Source: Sesbania bispinosa (Eukaryota; Streptophyta; Magnoliopsida; Fabales; Fabaceae). Taken from it: DNA of 64,000 bases. The DNA lies in the NCBI GenBank assembly GCA_026901365.1, contig QLOH01000121.1:1116001-1180000 (forward strand). The letters run 5' to 3'. The notes under the pieces were generated by a model. That model searched no databases. It was not told where the DNA came from and saw only the letters and a list, made by a program, of their open reading frames with translations. Below are positions 44,159 through 55,547 of the stretch, in pieces. The translations under genes and the position numbers were made by a program. Positions within the stretch are counted from its first letter, which is position 1, and the number at the start of each line of letters is the position of its first letter.

Positions 44159-46715
44159 TGTCGAACCGGGGTCACGACGAGACGGCGAAAAATCGTTTTA
44201 CATGGAGTCGCCACCAATATTTATTTTTGAGGGAAAATATCGGAAAAACCCTTTAAAAAAATGGTCTTTGAAACCAGATTTGGATTCGGGAGTCGATTAT
44301 GTGTAGGAAGGTATTAGCACCCTACGACATCCGTCCTAAGACGGTTACCTCTAATTAATTGTGCAAATTTATTAACTTTTGAAAAAATTTATTTTACCCC
44401 TTTTTAAAAGAAATCTTTTTGTTTTTATTTATTTACAAATTTATTTATATTTTTTATTTTTTAGATTATGGGAAAATTTAGAAAAATATTTATTTGGGCT
44501 TGACGGGGCCGGTTCCCGCTCCTACGTATCCCCAGCTGCAATGGGGAAATCAAAGCCACGTAGTTCTGAAGATTGATTTGTTGATTGTTTGAGAGTTTGG
44601 ATTTTGATAATTTTTTTGAAAAGATTTTTTGTTTGATTTATTTTTGAAAGTTGATTTTAAAAAGAATTCACTCTTGAAGGGTTTCTGTTAGCAAATGGCT
44701 ATACAATGAACCCTTCTGATTCAAATAATATTAAATGATAGAATTGCTATTCATTTAATATCACTTGATCATTGAGTGATTTTATTAAAAATTTATTTTA
44801 AATCGAGTAAAAAGTTTCTTTTATTTTAGAGACAACGTTATTGCTAGAAACTAGTCTTAACGTTGTTTATTTAAAAAATATTTTTATTATCTTTTAAAAA
44901 TTATTTACAAATGTGAGGACTATTTCGTTAACAAATGGTTATACCCATAGTCCCGTTAACGGTAGAAATGCTACTCGTTAACATTTTTATTGTAGGAAGA
45001 AAAATTATTTTTGTTAATTTTAAAAATAATTTACAATTTGCGAGGACTATCTTGTTAGCAAATGGCTATACTCATAGTCCTATATAATTTGAATAATATT
45101 AACGATAAAAATGCTATTCGTTAATATCACCAAATTATTGCATTAACAATTTATTTTTTATTTTTATATTTATAATTTTATTTGAGCAATCCAACCTTTA
45201 CATAATGTAATGAACATTTACAAGAAATGTAGACTAGTTATTTACAAAAGCATTTAGAAACAAGAAAAATATATTTTACAAAGGAAATCAATAAAACTCA
45301 AATAAATATTTACAAGTTCACATACATTTACAATCAACCATTACTTAATACATAAGCAAACCAATTGGAATTTAATAATGAGCAAAATAAAACAAAAAAA
45401 AAAAATTAAGAATTAAGAATGGGTCAGCGTCAAAGGCGCTTCATCCCCATTTTCTAAAGTTTTAAAACAGGGCGGGTTCAAATTTGAAATGAAACGTTCA
45501 CCCCCTGTAACACTTAGCACATGGACGAGAAGGAAAAAAAATCGGGAGAGAGAAAGGGAAAGAAGGAGAGGGGAAGGGATGCGAGAAAACAAGGCACAAC
45601 GGCTGGTGGCTGGACTCGCGTCACGCTCGCGGTGATGACCGGAGGACGCGCGGTGACGCGGTGGTGACCGGTGGCTTGGGAGGTGGGCGGACCAGCCGCG
45701 CGGCCTGGCTTGAACAGCGGCAGGGAAACTGCGTGCGGCGGTGGGTCACACAGCAATGGCTGTTTCCGCAGCGGGTAAGCGGTGAGCGGAAGGCAAGAGA
45801 GAATGTACAGAGACTGGGGCTGGAATTTATTCTTATTATTTTTTCTTAAGTTGTTGGCTTACAAAGGGATTAATTGGTTGGAATTTGAACTGAGATGTGT
45901 AATTGTAATTCTGAATTTTCCCTTTACATTATTCACAGTGTAACCATGAAAGAATTCATACAAGATAATCTTCACATTGAAGTTCAAACAATGAATACAA
46001 TCATGCTATAATAAACAGTAACTATGAAACGAACACAAGTATCAAATTTTTGCTTACCTGATTGTTGAATATTTGTTGATTGGCTCTATTTCCTTGCTCT
46101 TTGATGTTTAAGCTGCAAGACTTTTCCTCTTTGTATCTATCTTCCCAATGCTATTCTTCATCACTTTGAGTCTTCTGAATTTAGTTTCTCAACTTTTCAT
46201 CATTTAGAATACTCTCTGATTCCATGATCTCTCCTGTCTATGAGTTCTCTCTCTTTTTCTTTGTGTATTCATCCTTCTAACAGTGTGTAGCTGGCTTTTT
46301 TATACCATCTCGACTGTAACCACCTCCTAAAACCACTTCCCCATTTTCTCACTTCTAGCAACAAATTCTCCCACTAGCAACCAACAACCCTTTATTTTCT
46401 CAACTCAAACTTACTCTCCAAGATATTTTATTTTATTATTTTTTTAGCTTTTTTCTTTTTCTTCTAATTTTCGGATTTTTAAATTATTTTCTAACTTTTT
46501 ATTTTTTTAATTTTTTATGAATATTTAGAATCATTATTTTCTATTTTCTGATTTTTATTTTTATTTTTATTTTAACTAAAACAAATTTAGGTTTATTATT
46601 TTTTTTATTTTTTAATTTTAAATTGAAACTTTATTATTTTTATTTTAAAATTTATTAAATTTTACAAAAACTGAAATTAAAATAATATTAGCCCGGATAG
46701 AATTGGGTATTCACA
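44159..46715 (-). repeat. 5' LTR of the Ogre-lineage element
   Basis: It is 2557 bp, the partner of 34512-37115. TATA box TATAAAAAA at 46296-46304 (minus). The GC-rich block is at 45540-45800. Confidence 0.85.
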
Positions 46716-46833
46716 GACGCTAAATCTGATTAGAGAAATGAAGCCCATCTTTCTCGCTTCCCTCATCTCTGCCTCTTTCCCACATATTTTTATGACAAAA
46801 CTGAAAAAAGAAACCATAAAAAAGAATAGAGCC
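46716..46833. other. Sequence between the Ogre element and the LINE stop
   Basis: It starts with GACGCTAAATCTG, where GACGC is the Ogre target duplication. It may include the 3' UTR of the LINE fragment and the continuation of the CACTA-type end that begins at 34200. No reading frame. Confidence 0.4.
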
Positions 46834-46918
46834 CTAGTCCCCTCTCATATACAGCGTATTCGCAGCATCAAAGAGGAACGACACCACTAAGGAAGGCACA
46901 ACTTCGAAGATCATGGAG

Positions 46919-48525
46919 TGTAACATCCCGTAATTTAGAAATCTATTAATTCATAAGATTAAGTTAGGGATTGGTATGCTAATAATTAAGATAGAAAGTT
47001 TAGGGAATTGGGGTTATAAACTTAGAACAAAAAAACCAATTTTCAGGGGTTTCGCTCAAGCAAAATATATTCACTTGAGCGAGTTATGCAGAGAAGTTTT
47101 GGAATGGAGTTTTTTGCAATTTTCGCTTAAGCGAAGGTGATTTCGCTCAAGCGAAAATAGAGGGTCTTGGGAAGGCTCTCTGGACAATTTTCGCTCAATC
47201 GAAAATAATTTCGCTTGAGCGAGAATCGTCCAGAGAGGGTGTATTTTCCTGGGTCATTCTCGCTCAAGCGAAACAGATTCGCTTGAGCGAGACTACGAGA
47301 ATTTGCATGCAGCTGTCACGCTCACTCAAGCGAAATATTTAGCTTGAGCGAGAATTCACTTAAAGCATCAAATCTCTCTTCAGAATCAGAATTTTCACTT
47401 TTCTTCTTCTTCCACCTTAACCTAGATAGAGAGGCTCTGAAATTTCTAGAGAGAAAAGTGTAGATTGAAGCTTGAAAAAGGAAATTGGAGCAAGAAATCA
47501 CCAAGTGAACCACCCTTACTCAATCTTTCTTCTTTGAGCTTCAAGATTAGGTGAGTACAACTCACACACGATTCATATAGTTGTTTCATTATTCCAAGTA
47601 TGAACCCTATTCTCTATTTCCCCTTTCTTCATAGTTGTATGGATTGATTATTGATGGTTGCATGAAATTAATGTGATTATGTTGTGAAGTTGAGTAATTG
47701 ATTTTAGAACTCTTATTGAGAACCTTAGGATTGCGAAACTAGCGAAACTGACGAAATTCATGAAATGTTTAAATTCTTAGTTCTAGTTCATTGAATCATA
47801 TAAGCCGGTTTCGACCGTGAGTTAATTAAGCCGGCCTTGCGCTGTGGGTTAAGAAAATTAAGTAATTATGTGAAAACTTGACTTCGGTCCAGTAATGGGT
47901 GGGATTTGTCCTCGGGAAAGACGTTTCCCGTAGTCTGAGCTCAGTTCTAACTCTAGTTTAAGTGATAATATCATGCCTGCTGGGCACACAGTGAGTTGCA
48001 TCACTAGTGCATATGTGATTTGATTATTAGAATTATAAGTATGCTATGATTGTTACTTTTAATTGTTCTGAATATGAGTATGTATAATGGTTGCATATTA
48101 GTTAGTGATTTTATTTCCCTACATTGCATATGCATAATTGTGCTTCACTGAGACATTTGTGTCACCACACGTTTTGTGGACACAATCTAGGTATGCAGGT
48201 ACCTCTTGGCAGGGACCAGTGATTGGAGAGGAGCTTTTCACTAGTTGGAGTTTTTTTTCCTTTTTGGATTGTATAAAGAACTCTTATGTATATATTTTAA
48301 CCTATGTTAATGATGTTTAGTTGTAGCCCTCGGGCCAGTTATGTACATATTACATATATATATATATCTGCAGAGTGGTGTTCTTCACAAATTGTATAAG
48401 TGGTCGTTGGTTACTTATCGAATTGTGAATGTATGTTCGATTCAAAATGGCGCGAATTGATTTCGAAAATTTGGGATTGGGTTTCCAATTGACTAAATCT
48501 TGAATTTAGAAATTAGGACGTTACA
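46919..48525 (+). repeat. 5' LTR of the Tekay-like element, with inverted-repeat array
   Basis: It is 1607 bp. From 47045 to 47360 it carries ten CGCTCAAGCG/CGCTTGAGCG-type half sites in five pairs. One pair (47258-47292) is a perfect 15-bp stem with a 5-base loop. An imperfect (TA)n tract lies at 48351-48367. Confidence 0.9.
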
Positions 48526-48528
48526 TTT

Positions 48529-48546
48529 TGGTATCAGAGCAGTTCA
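48529..48546 (+). promoter_or_regulatory. Primer binding site, initiator tRNA-Met type
   Basis: TGGTATCAGAGCAGTTCA, three bases after the LTR end. Confidence 0.85.
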
Positions 48547-48663
48547 ATCCAATTGGACTGTGGTATTAGGAATTTCTTGTGACTTGTTATTATACTTTAT
48601 GCATTATTTTGTGAATTGAGAGATTGATCATCTCAATGTTTACTTAATGATGTGTAGAGAATT

Positions 48664-49700
48664 ATGGCAAGTGGCAGGAGGGGTCGTGCTAGGATTAATT
48701 CTCCTTCCTCTTCGTCCCGGAATCCACATGGGGATCAAGTAGCAGCGGCTATGCAGGCCTTAACTCAGATGATGGGGGAACAGATGAATTCTAACAGAAT
48801 GCAAGCTGAGGCAGCTTGAGAGCAGGAAACCCTCAACGCAACCTTACTTCAGGAGTTGGCCCGAAGAACAACGAGAACACCGCCCCTTCCTACGGTGGAT
48901 CCGTTTGTTCAAGGGTTGGCGGAATTCAGGAAGCACAACCCTCTCAATTCAATGGAGTCTATGATCCAGACGTGGCATCCAACTGGCTTCGTGATCTCAA
49001 TAGGATCTTCGACGTGATGAAATGTGCTGATGATTCCAAGGTTGGTTTTGCTGTGTACATGCTGAGGGGCGAGGCTGAGGACTGGTGGAAAACTACTAGT
49101 ACTCGGACTGCTGTGGTGGAGACTTCTGTTACCTGGAGCATCTTTCAAACTCTGTTTTTAGAAAAGTATTTTCCCGCCACTGTTCGAAGACAGAAAGAAG
49201 CTGAATTTCTACAACTGAAGCAAGGGAGTATGACGGTGGGCCAGTGTGTGGCCAAGTTTGAAGAATTAGCTAAGTATTCATGGTACCTTCAGACGGTAGC
49301 TGATGAGGAGTGGAGGTGTACACAGTTTGAAGGAGGCCTCCGACCTGAGTTGCTGGATCAAGTCGGGACACATGAGATCAAGGACTTCCCCACCTTAATC
49401 AACAAATGCTATATTGCGGAAAAGAATATCAAAGGAACTATGGCATCAACACGACCTGTAGATAACAAGGGAAAGAGGAAGATAAAGATGACGAATTAGG
49501 TTAAGGGCTCGAGGCCTAAGTGGCAAGGCACCTCAGCCTTGGCTACTAGACCGGCTCAACGCCAAGGGGTACCTACTTTCCCCAAGTGCGGAAAGGAACA
49601 CTCTGGAGAATGCTTGACGGGGAAGAACGTATGCTACTTTTGCAAGCAACCTAGTCTATGAGGAATGAATGTCCAAAGAGAAAGGATCTACCAAAGCCTC
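48664..49700 (+). pseudogene. gag of the Tekay-like element, with frameshifts
   Basis: ATG at 48664 (MASGRRGRARINSPSSSSRN). A TGA at 48818 interrupts, and a frame change near 48945 is needed to enter the gag core, which is open to 49496 (MLRGEAEDWWKTT, FLEKYFPATVRRQKEAEFL, FEELAKYS). CGKEHSGEC and CYFCKQP near 49590-49650 are the remains of the zinc knuckle. Gag would form the virus-like particle. Confidence 0.8.
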
Positions 49701-49732
49701 AAACCACTTGAAGAGTCTTCACTCTTAGTGGG

Positions 49733-52700
49733 GAAGTGGCACCTTCTGCAGATAATCTGATGCGAGGTATGTGCACCCTAGGAGATCGAACCTTAATTGT
49801 ATTGTTTGATTCAGGAGCTACTCATTCTTTCATTTCTCATGATTGTGTTAAACAGTTAAACTTGCATTCTATCTCTTTACCTTATGTTCTCAGTGTTACC
49901 ACTCCCGCTAAGGAGGCCATTTCTACTTCCCTTGTATTCAGTGCCCCATTGTGATACAAGGGAAGGCCTTCGAGGTTGACCTAATTTGTTTGCCATTAAG
50001 GGGTATAGATATCATTCTTGGCATGAATTGGTTATCTTCAAATCAAGTCATACTTGACTGTTTAATAAGAAAGTTGTTTTTCCACTTCTTCCTCCTCCTT
50101 CGAGGGAGAAACCATCAATACTTTTGTCCATCATAGCCCAAGTGTCCGAATGCCTTAGTGATGGGAGTGAATGTTTTGATTTATTACTTTCCTCAAACTC
50201 TAGAGTCTAAGGTAGATGTGAACAACATATCTACGGTTAGGGAGTTTCAAGATGTTTTTCCTTAGTGAGGTCAATACCTTACCCCCGGATCGAGAGATAG
50301 AGTTTACCATAGACTTAGTATCGGGTACAGGACCCAATTTCCAAAGCACCATATAGGATGTCTCCGCTAGAACTTAGTGAACTTAAGACTCAGTTAGAAG
50401 ACCTTATGGCTAAAGGGTTCATTAGGCCTAGTGTGTCACCCTGGGAGCTCCAGTACTCTTAGTGAAAAAGAAGAATGGTAGTATGAGACGGTGTGTAGAT
50501 TATAGGCAGTTAAACAAAGTTACCATTAAGAATAAAATATCCTTTACCCAGAATAGATGGCCTCTTAGACCAACTTAAGGGGAGCCTCAGTTTTCTCTAA
50601 GATAGATTTGAGGTCTGGTTATCACCAGATCAAGATCAAGGGTGAGATATACCTAAGACAGCCTTTAGAACTAGGTATGGGCACTACGAGTATTTGGTGA
50701 TGCCATTTGGGAGTAACCAATGCTCCTGCTATATTGCATGGACTACATGAATCGGACTTTCAGGCCCTATCTGGATCAGTTTGTCATTGTTTTTATTGAT
50801 GATATCCTGATCTACTCCCACAGCTTAGAAGAGCATGAGCGACACCATAGGATTGTGTTAGGAGTTTTGAGAGAAAAGAAGTTGTTTGCTAACCCTGAAA
50901 AGTGTGAGTTTTGGAGTGATAGGGTTCAATTTCTAGGACATGTAATTACTAGTGAGGGTGTATCTGTTGATCCTAGCAAGGTAGCAGCTGTCCTTGAATG
51001 GGAAAGGCCTAATACCATTACGGAAATTAGGAGTTTCCTAGGATTGGCCGGCTACACCGGAGATTCATTAAAGGATTCTCCCAGCTAGCCTTGCCTCTCA
51101 CAAGATTGACTCGAAGAGTCAAGCCTTTGTGTGGGACGAGGATTATGAGCGGAGCTTCTTGGAACTCAAAGAAAGGTTAACCACCGCTCCGGTATTGGCG
51201 TTACCGGATTTGTCTAAGGCCTTCGAGGTATATAGTGATGCCTCGGGGGAAGAGTTTAGGATGTGTTTTGGTGCAAGATAGAAAAGTGGTAGCTTATGCA
51301 TCTAGGCAGTTGAAGCCCCATGAGGAGAATTATCCTCTCACGATTTGGAGTTAGCAGCGGTGGTTTTGCCCTCAAAATTTGGAGGCATTACCTTTTTGGT
51401 GTGAGATTTGAGGTCTTTAGTGATCACAAGAGTTTGAAATATCTCTTTGATCAGAAAGAACTCAACATGGGCAGAGAAGGTGGATGGAATTTCTCAAAGA
51501 TTATGATTTTGAATTGAAAATACCATCCTGGCAAGGCCAATGTGGTGGCCGATGTCCTCAGTAGGAAGTCCCTTCATGTGTATCTATGATGGTACATGAA
51601 ATGAGTTTTGTTAGAGGAGTTTAGAAACCTAAGTTTAGGTGTTACAGTTGGAGAGCATAGTTTTAGACTTCATAGAATTGAGATCACCAGTGAGCTGAGA
51701 GCCCTAATCAGGGAGGCCTAGAGTTTGGACTCAAGCCTCCAAGATAGAAAGCAACAGTTAGGGTTTTCTAAATCAGAAGATGGGATGATTCTCTTCCAAG
51801 GAAGAGTCTGTGTCCCTAAGGGGTAGTCTCAGGCAGCAGGTCTTAGAGGAAGCTCATAGGGGTAAGTTTTCTGTACATCCTGGCACTACCAAGATGTATT
51901 AGGATTTGAAGAGGATGTTTGGTGGGATGGTATGAAGAGGGATATAGCAAAATATGTTTCTAAATGCTTAGTGTGTCAGCAGGTCAAGATAGAACATCAG
52001 AAACCATCAGGAACCCTCTTACCTTTAGAAATCCCTGAGTGGAAGTGGGAGAGTATAGCTATGGACTTTGTGGTAGGATTGCCTCGAGTCCAAGCTGGTT
52101 TTGATGCCATCAGGGTGATTGTGGACCGACTAACTAAGTCAGCCCACTTTCTACCAGTTAGGAGTACCTTTTCCCTAAGCAAGTTAGCAAACTTATATGT
52201 CAAGGAGATTGTCGGGCTCTATGGCATACCCTCTAGCATCATATCAGATAGGGACCCCAGGTTCACTTCTAGGTTCTGGAATGCACTTCATCAGGCTTTC
52301 GGGACTAAACTCAGGTTAGTACTGCTTACCACCCTCAGACTGACGGCCAGTCTGAAAGAACCATCCAGACCTTAGAAGATATGCTTAGAGCTTGTGTGTT
52401 AGAGGAGTCAGGGAATTGGGATAGGTATCTGCCTCTCATTGAGTTTGCCTACAGCAATAGTTTTCATAGCAGTATAGGCATGGCACCTTATGAGGCCCTG
52501 TATGGTAGGAAGTGTAGATCTCCTTTGTGCTGGTGTGAGGTGGGTGGAGAGAACCTTTTTGGGTCCAGAGTTAGTACAGGAAACCACAGAGAAGATCAGT
52601 GTCATTAGGGAGAAGCTTGCAACTGCCCAAAGCCGGAAAAGATTTATGCTGATAATAGAAGATAAGACTTAGAGTTTGAGGAAGGGGACCATGTATTTCT

Positions 52701-53099
52701 GAAAATAACTCCTGTTACAGGCATAGGACGATCCATCAAGACCAAAAAGCTCAACCCTAGATTTGTTGGTCCATTTCAGATCCTGCAGAGGGTTGGCCCT
52801 CTAGCTACAGGATGCTTTACCGCCTCAATTGTCCAGGATACATGATGTTTCCATGTATCTCAGCTAAGAAAATACATTCACGATCCTTCCACATGTCATT
52901 AGCCTTGAATCGATACAATTAAGAGAAGATCTCACCATTCCTGCTAGACCTGCACAGATTGTCGACAGGAGTGTCAAGACCTTAAGAAGCAGACAATTCC
53001 TTTGGTGAAGGTGTATTGGGAAGGTCAATCTCCCAGAAGAGGCAACTTGGGAGAAAGAAGATGTCATTCCGTGAGCAGTTTCCAGAACTTTTTAGCTGA
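49733..53099 (+). pseudogene. pol of the Tekay-like element (PR-RT-RH-INT-chromodomain), many frameshifts
   Basis: Protease: LIVLFDSGATHSFISHDC and ILGMNWL (49790-50030). RT: starts near 50280 with DREIEFTIDLV; several single-base indels break motifs 1-4, but FIDDILIYSHSLEEHERHH is intact (50790-50850). RNase H: KVVAYASRQL and YLFGVRFEVFSDHKSLKYL (51280-51450). Integrase: CLVCQQVKIEHQKPSGTL, AMDFVVGLP and SDRDPRFTSRFWNAL (51960-52290), then a frameshift before the third catalytic acid. A chromodomain-like C-terminus (EEATWEKEDVI...EQFPELFS) ends with TGA at 53097-53099. As written no polyprotein can be made. Confidence 0.85.
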
Positions 53100-53149
53100 G
53101 GTATTCTTGTTATCCTTTTTCCTTGATCAATTTGAAGTCAAAATTGCTT

Positions 53150-53163
53150 GAAGGGGGGTAGAA
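53150..53163 (+). promoter_or_regulatory. Polypurine tract of the Tekay-like element
   Basis: GAAGGGGGGTAGAA directly before the TG of the 3' LTR. Confidence 0.8.
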
Positions 53164-54789
53164 TGTAACATCCCGTAATTTAGAACATCTATTAATTCAT
53201 AAGATTAAGTTAGGGATTGGTATGCTAATAAATAAGATAGAAAGTTTAGGGAATTGGGGTTATAAACTTAGAACAAAAAACCAAGTTTCAGGGGTTTCGC
53301 TCAAGCGAAAATATATTCTATTGAGCGAGTTATGTAGAGAAGTTTGAAATGGAGTTTCTGCAATTTTCGCTTAAGCGAAGGTGATTTCGCTCAAGAGAAA
53401 ATAGGGGGTCTTGGGAAGGCTCTCTGGACAATTTTCGCTCAAGCGAAAATAATTTTGCTTGAGCGAGAATTGTCCAAAGAGGGTGTATTTCCTGGGTCAT
53501 TCTCGCTCAAGCGAAACAGATTCGCTTGACCGAGACTGCGAGAATTTGCATGCAGCTGTCACGCTCGCTCAAGCAAAAATATTTAGCTTGAGCGAGAATT
53601 CACTTAAAGCACCAAATCTCTCTTCAGAATCAGAATTTTCACTTCTTCTTCTTCTTCCACCTTAACCTAGATAGAGAGGCTTTGGAATTTCTAGAAAGAG
53701 AAGTGTAGATTGAAGCTTGAAAAAGGAAATTGGAGCAAGGAATCACCAAGTGAACCACCCTTACTCAATCTTTTCTTCTTTGAGCTTCAAGATTAGGTGA
53801 GTACAACTCACACACGATTCATATAGTTGTTTCATTATTCCAAGTATGAACCCTATTCTCTATTTCCCCTTTCTTCATAGTTGTATGGATTGATTATCGA
53901 TGGTTGCATGAAATTAATGTGATTATGTTGTGAAGTTGAGTAATTGCTTTTAGAATTCTTATTGAGAACCTTAGGATTTCGAAACTTGCGAAACTAGCGA
54001 AACTGACGAAATTCATGAAATGTTTAAATTCTCAGTTACTAGTTCATTGAATCATATAAGCCGGTTTCGACCGTGAGTTAATTAACCCAGCCTTGCGCTT
54101 TGAGTTAAGAAAATAAGTAATTATGTGAAAACTTGACTTCGGTCCAGTAATGGGTGGGATTCGTCCCCGGGAAAGACGTTTCCCATAGTCTGAGCTCAGT
54201 TATAACTCCAGTTTAAGTGATAAGATCATGCCTGCTGGGCACAACAGTGAGTTGCATCACTAATGCATATATGTGATTTGATTATTAGAATTATAATTAT
54301 GCTATGATTGTTACTTTTAATTGTTCCGAATATGAGTATGTATAATGGTTGCATATTAGTTAGTGATTTTATTTCCATACACTGCATATGCATAATTGTG
54401 CTTCATTGAGACATTCGTCTCACCACACGTTTTATGGACACAATCTAGGTGTGCAGGTACCTCCTGGCAGGGACCAGTGATTGGAGAGAAGGAGCTTTTC
54501 ACTAGTTGGAGTTTAGTTTTCCTTTTTGGATTGTATAAAGAACTCTTATGTATATATTTTAACCTATGTTAATGATGTTTAGTTTGTAGCCCTCGGGCCA
54601 ATTATGTACATATTACATTATATATATATATATGTAGAATTGGGTTCTTCACAAATTGTATAAGTGGTCGTTGGTTACTTATCGAATTGTGAATGTATAT
54701 ACGATTCAAAATACCGCGAATTGATTTCAAAAATTTTGGATTGGGTTTCCAACTGACTAAATCTTGAATTTAGAAATTAGGACGTTACA
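53164..54789 (+). repeat. 3' LTR of the Tekay-like element
   Basis: It is 1626 bp, very similar to 46919-48525, including the inverted-repeat array (about 53290-53610). In this copy one stem half reads GCTTGACCGAG, a substitution that breaks the perfect hairpin of the 5' LTR. Confidence 0.9.
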
Positions 54790-55253
54790 TGGAGTCTCCG
54801 TTTCGATCAAAGCTCGCTTTAGCAAATCAATCGGCGACGGAGTTCGCTTCTCTGAAGACATGGGTCCAAACAATTTTCCTCAGCGTATCTCACACAACCA
54901 CGGATCTGCGCAACCAATCCATAGCTCGGGTGAGTATCATAGCAACCTTCCTTAATCAATTTCATGGCTAGAAGAAAATCAGATTCGAACATTAGCTTTC
55001 TGAAACCCTTTTGCTTTGCTAACGTAGCTCCTTTCAATAAACCCTAAAGTTCAGCATCCAAAATAGAGCATTTTCCCAGCTTCGAGCTAAACCCCACCAG
55101 GAAGGTCCCCCACCCATCACTGATGACAACCCCACAAGTAGCCAAGCCCGTTTCATTTGATCTAGCCCCTTTCGTGTTTATTTTCTTCTAATTCTCAGGC
55201 GGAGGAAACCAACGAAGAAGGTTCGTGTTCTTCCCTTGAGTGCTCATGGAATC

Positions 55254-55519
55254 TGTTGAGTTTATTCTAGAACTAGGAAGATAAATCTTCGAAGGATCAG
55301 AATGGGAAGGGAATCCAAGAATTGAAGGTTCCCAGTGTGTTATTGAATTGAAGAAGAAGAATAAGAGAGAAGGTAAAATTCATGAAAATTCTGTACTGAG
55401 TAGTTTCTAACTAACTACTATTAATAGCTACTTAACCACAGCAGCTATAACTACCTAACTAACTACTGCTGACTCAACATTTACAAATCTCAGCCACAAT
55501 ATTGAAAATACTCATATCA
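55254..55519 (-). repeat. 3' LTR of the Reina-like element
   Basis: It matches 60018-60282 with only a handful of differences (for example CTCATATCA against CTCTTATCA at the outer end). Confidence 0.9.
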
Positions 55520-55532
55520 ATACCCTCCCCTT
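55520..55532 (-). promoter_or_regulatory. Polypurine tract of the Reina-like element
   Basis: AAGGGGAGGGTAT on the minus strand, directly before the 3' LTR TG. Confidence 0.8.
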
Positions 55533-55547
55533 GCAGCATCCTTGCCC

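Larger units (their letters stand above)
34512..46715 (-). mobile_element. Complete non-coding Ogre-lineage LTR element (LARD-like), TSD GACGC
   Basis: Two near-identical LTRs (34512-37115 and 44159-46715) start with TGTGAATACCCA on the minus strand and end in CGACA. The 5-bp flanks 34507-34511 and 46716-46720 are both GACGC. A tRNA-Arg primer site TGGCGACTCCACTGGGGAC lies at 44138-44156 and a polypurine tract AAAGAGGGGCAAC at the other end. The leader and LTR blocks match the Ogre fragment at 18780-20107. The 7.0 kb interior has no recognisable gag, protease, RT or integrase on either strand; it consists of AT-rich and repeated sequence. The element is therefore a large non-autonomous derivative, probably moved by an Ogre. 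LTR similarity suggests recent insertion. Confidence 0.85.
46919..54789 (+). mobile_element. Tekay-like chromovirus (Ty3/gypsy), complete ends, TSD TGGAG
   Basis: The LTRs are 46919-48525 and 53164-54789, both TGTAACATCCCG...GGACGTTACA, and nearly identical. TGGAG is repeated at 46914-46918 and 54790-54794. An initiator tRNA-Met primer site follows the 5' LTR and a GAAGGGGGGTAGAA polypurine tract precedes the 3' LTR. The interior has gag-PR-RT-RH-INT-chromodomain order. It inserted in the RNase H part of the LINE fragment. Tekay assignment comes from the LTR termini and the C-terminal chromodomain-like segment; another chromovirus lineage is possible. Confidence 0.9.

Noticed and set aside
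47045..47360. CRISPR-like spacing of short repeats
   Set aside because: The repeats are palindromic LTR elements in a plant retrotransposon, spacings are irregular, and no cas-type genes exist; it is not a CRISPR array.
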